NCBI GenBank assembly: GCA_004299305.1
Contig: SCPZ01000050.1
Coordinates: 1-64,000, forward strand
Reading direction: 5' to 3'
From: Methylobacter sp.
GTDB taxonomy: Bacteria; Pseudomonadota; Gammaproteobacteria; Methylococcales; Methylomonadaceae
Length of the DNA stretch: 64,000 nucleotides
The position numbers and the translations under genes were made by a program. Below the pieces are notes generated by a model, which saw only the letters and a program-made list of their open reading frames with translations, had not been told where the DNA came from and ran no database searches. This document shows positions 63,798 to 64,000 of the stretch, one piece after another. Every line of letters begins with the position of its first letter. Positions within the stretch are counted from its first letter, which is position 1.

Positions 63798-64000
63798 TCG
63801 GTATTATCCAGCCGTGCCAGATGCTCCGTTGCCGATTCCTTGACGAAGCGTCCAGCGGCCAGATCGGCGCGCGTTTCAGCCAGAGCGGCTTCCAGTTCGC
63901 ATTCTCGTAGGTAGTGGTAATGAGTAATTTCCATCACTACAAACCGATCCTTGCCGCGCACCGAAATGATCGCTTCGGGTTGATGCGCAAGTTCAGCCTC
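63794..64000 (-). CDS. Partial antitoxin of the RelE/ParE pair (Phd/YefM-like)
   Basis: The last 68 codons of a gene running off the window end. The visible part begins at EAELAHQPEAIISVRGKDRF and includes VVMEITHYHYLRECEL, ending LARLDNTE. The pattern (VRGKDRFVVM, then a charged helix that would wrap the toxin) fits Phd/YefM-type antitoxins. It overlaps the toxin by four bases. The N-terminal DNA-binding part lies outside the window. Confidence 0.7.
   Translation of the reverse strand, partial: EAELAHQPEAIISVRGKDRFVVMEITHYHYLRECELEAALAETRADLAAGRFVKESATEHLARLDNTE

Overview
The window looks like a chromosomal segment of a gammaproteobacterium. The core genes (pilMNOPQ-aroK-aroB-damX-like-hemE order, mrcA divergent from pilM, secA) are in the arrangement typical of that class. 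Several families of short palindromic intergenic repeats, together with a [NiFe]-hydrogenase-like complex beside a SulP transporter, make a Methylococcales methanotroph (Methylobacter-like) my best guess. No methane monooxygenase gene is present, so this assignment is an inference.

Layout. 0.5-8 kb: a multidomain c-di-GMP enzyme (PAS/GAF/GGDEF/EAL/CZB-like), a phosphatidylserine-decarboxylase-family protein and a secreted M36-like metalloprotease with a CBM96/DNRLRE-like tail. 8-16.2 kb: an accessory patch with a decayed DUF3368 PIN-like toxin gene, a 2,247-residue secreted RTX/Calx-beta/FG-GAP protein, and a broken tyrosine recombinase next to tRNA-Thr(CGT). 16.3-31.6 kb: housekeeping genes, namely alanine dehydrogenase, glucokinase and a DUF411 protein in one overlapping operon; hemE; damX-like, aroB and aroK; the pilMNOPQ operon; and divergent mrcA. 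31.9-34.6 kb: secA.

35-44.4 kb: a SulP anion transporter followed by a six-gene complex-I/hydrogenase-4-like operon (hyfB, C, E, F, G, I homologues). Its large subunit has lost all four nickel-ligand cysteines, while the small subunit keeps its iron-sulfur cysteines. It is therefore an energy-converting-hydrogenase-related (Ehr) complex, not a hydrogenase. 44.5-46 kb: a small Cys-rich periplasmic protein and a DUF2490 outer-membrane protein. 46-49.8 kb: a minus-strand cluster of an SPFH/prohibitin protein, a cyclic-peptide-exporter-type ABC transporter, a two-helix membrane protein, an unannotated 36-codon reading frame and a DUF697-like protein. 50-55.7 kb: a complete RND efflux system. 56.3-58.2 kb: ybiB (trpD2) and ctaB (cyoE). 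58.9-62.6 kb: a single gene fusing an AI-2E/PerM permease to a Ca2+-type P-type ATPase. 62.7-64 kb: a small secreted protein, a HicB-like remnant and a RelE/ParE-type toxin-antitoxin pair cut by the window end.

The most interesting items are the permease/P-ATPase fusion, the two seven-repeat FG-GAP blocks that appear nested inside Calx-beta domains of the giant secreted protein, the SulP-Ehr locus, and the SPFH/ABC cluster with a possible small peptide gene. Recurrent palindromic repeats sit in most intergenic gaps and one lies inside the Ehr operon.
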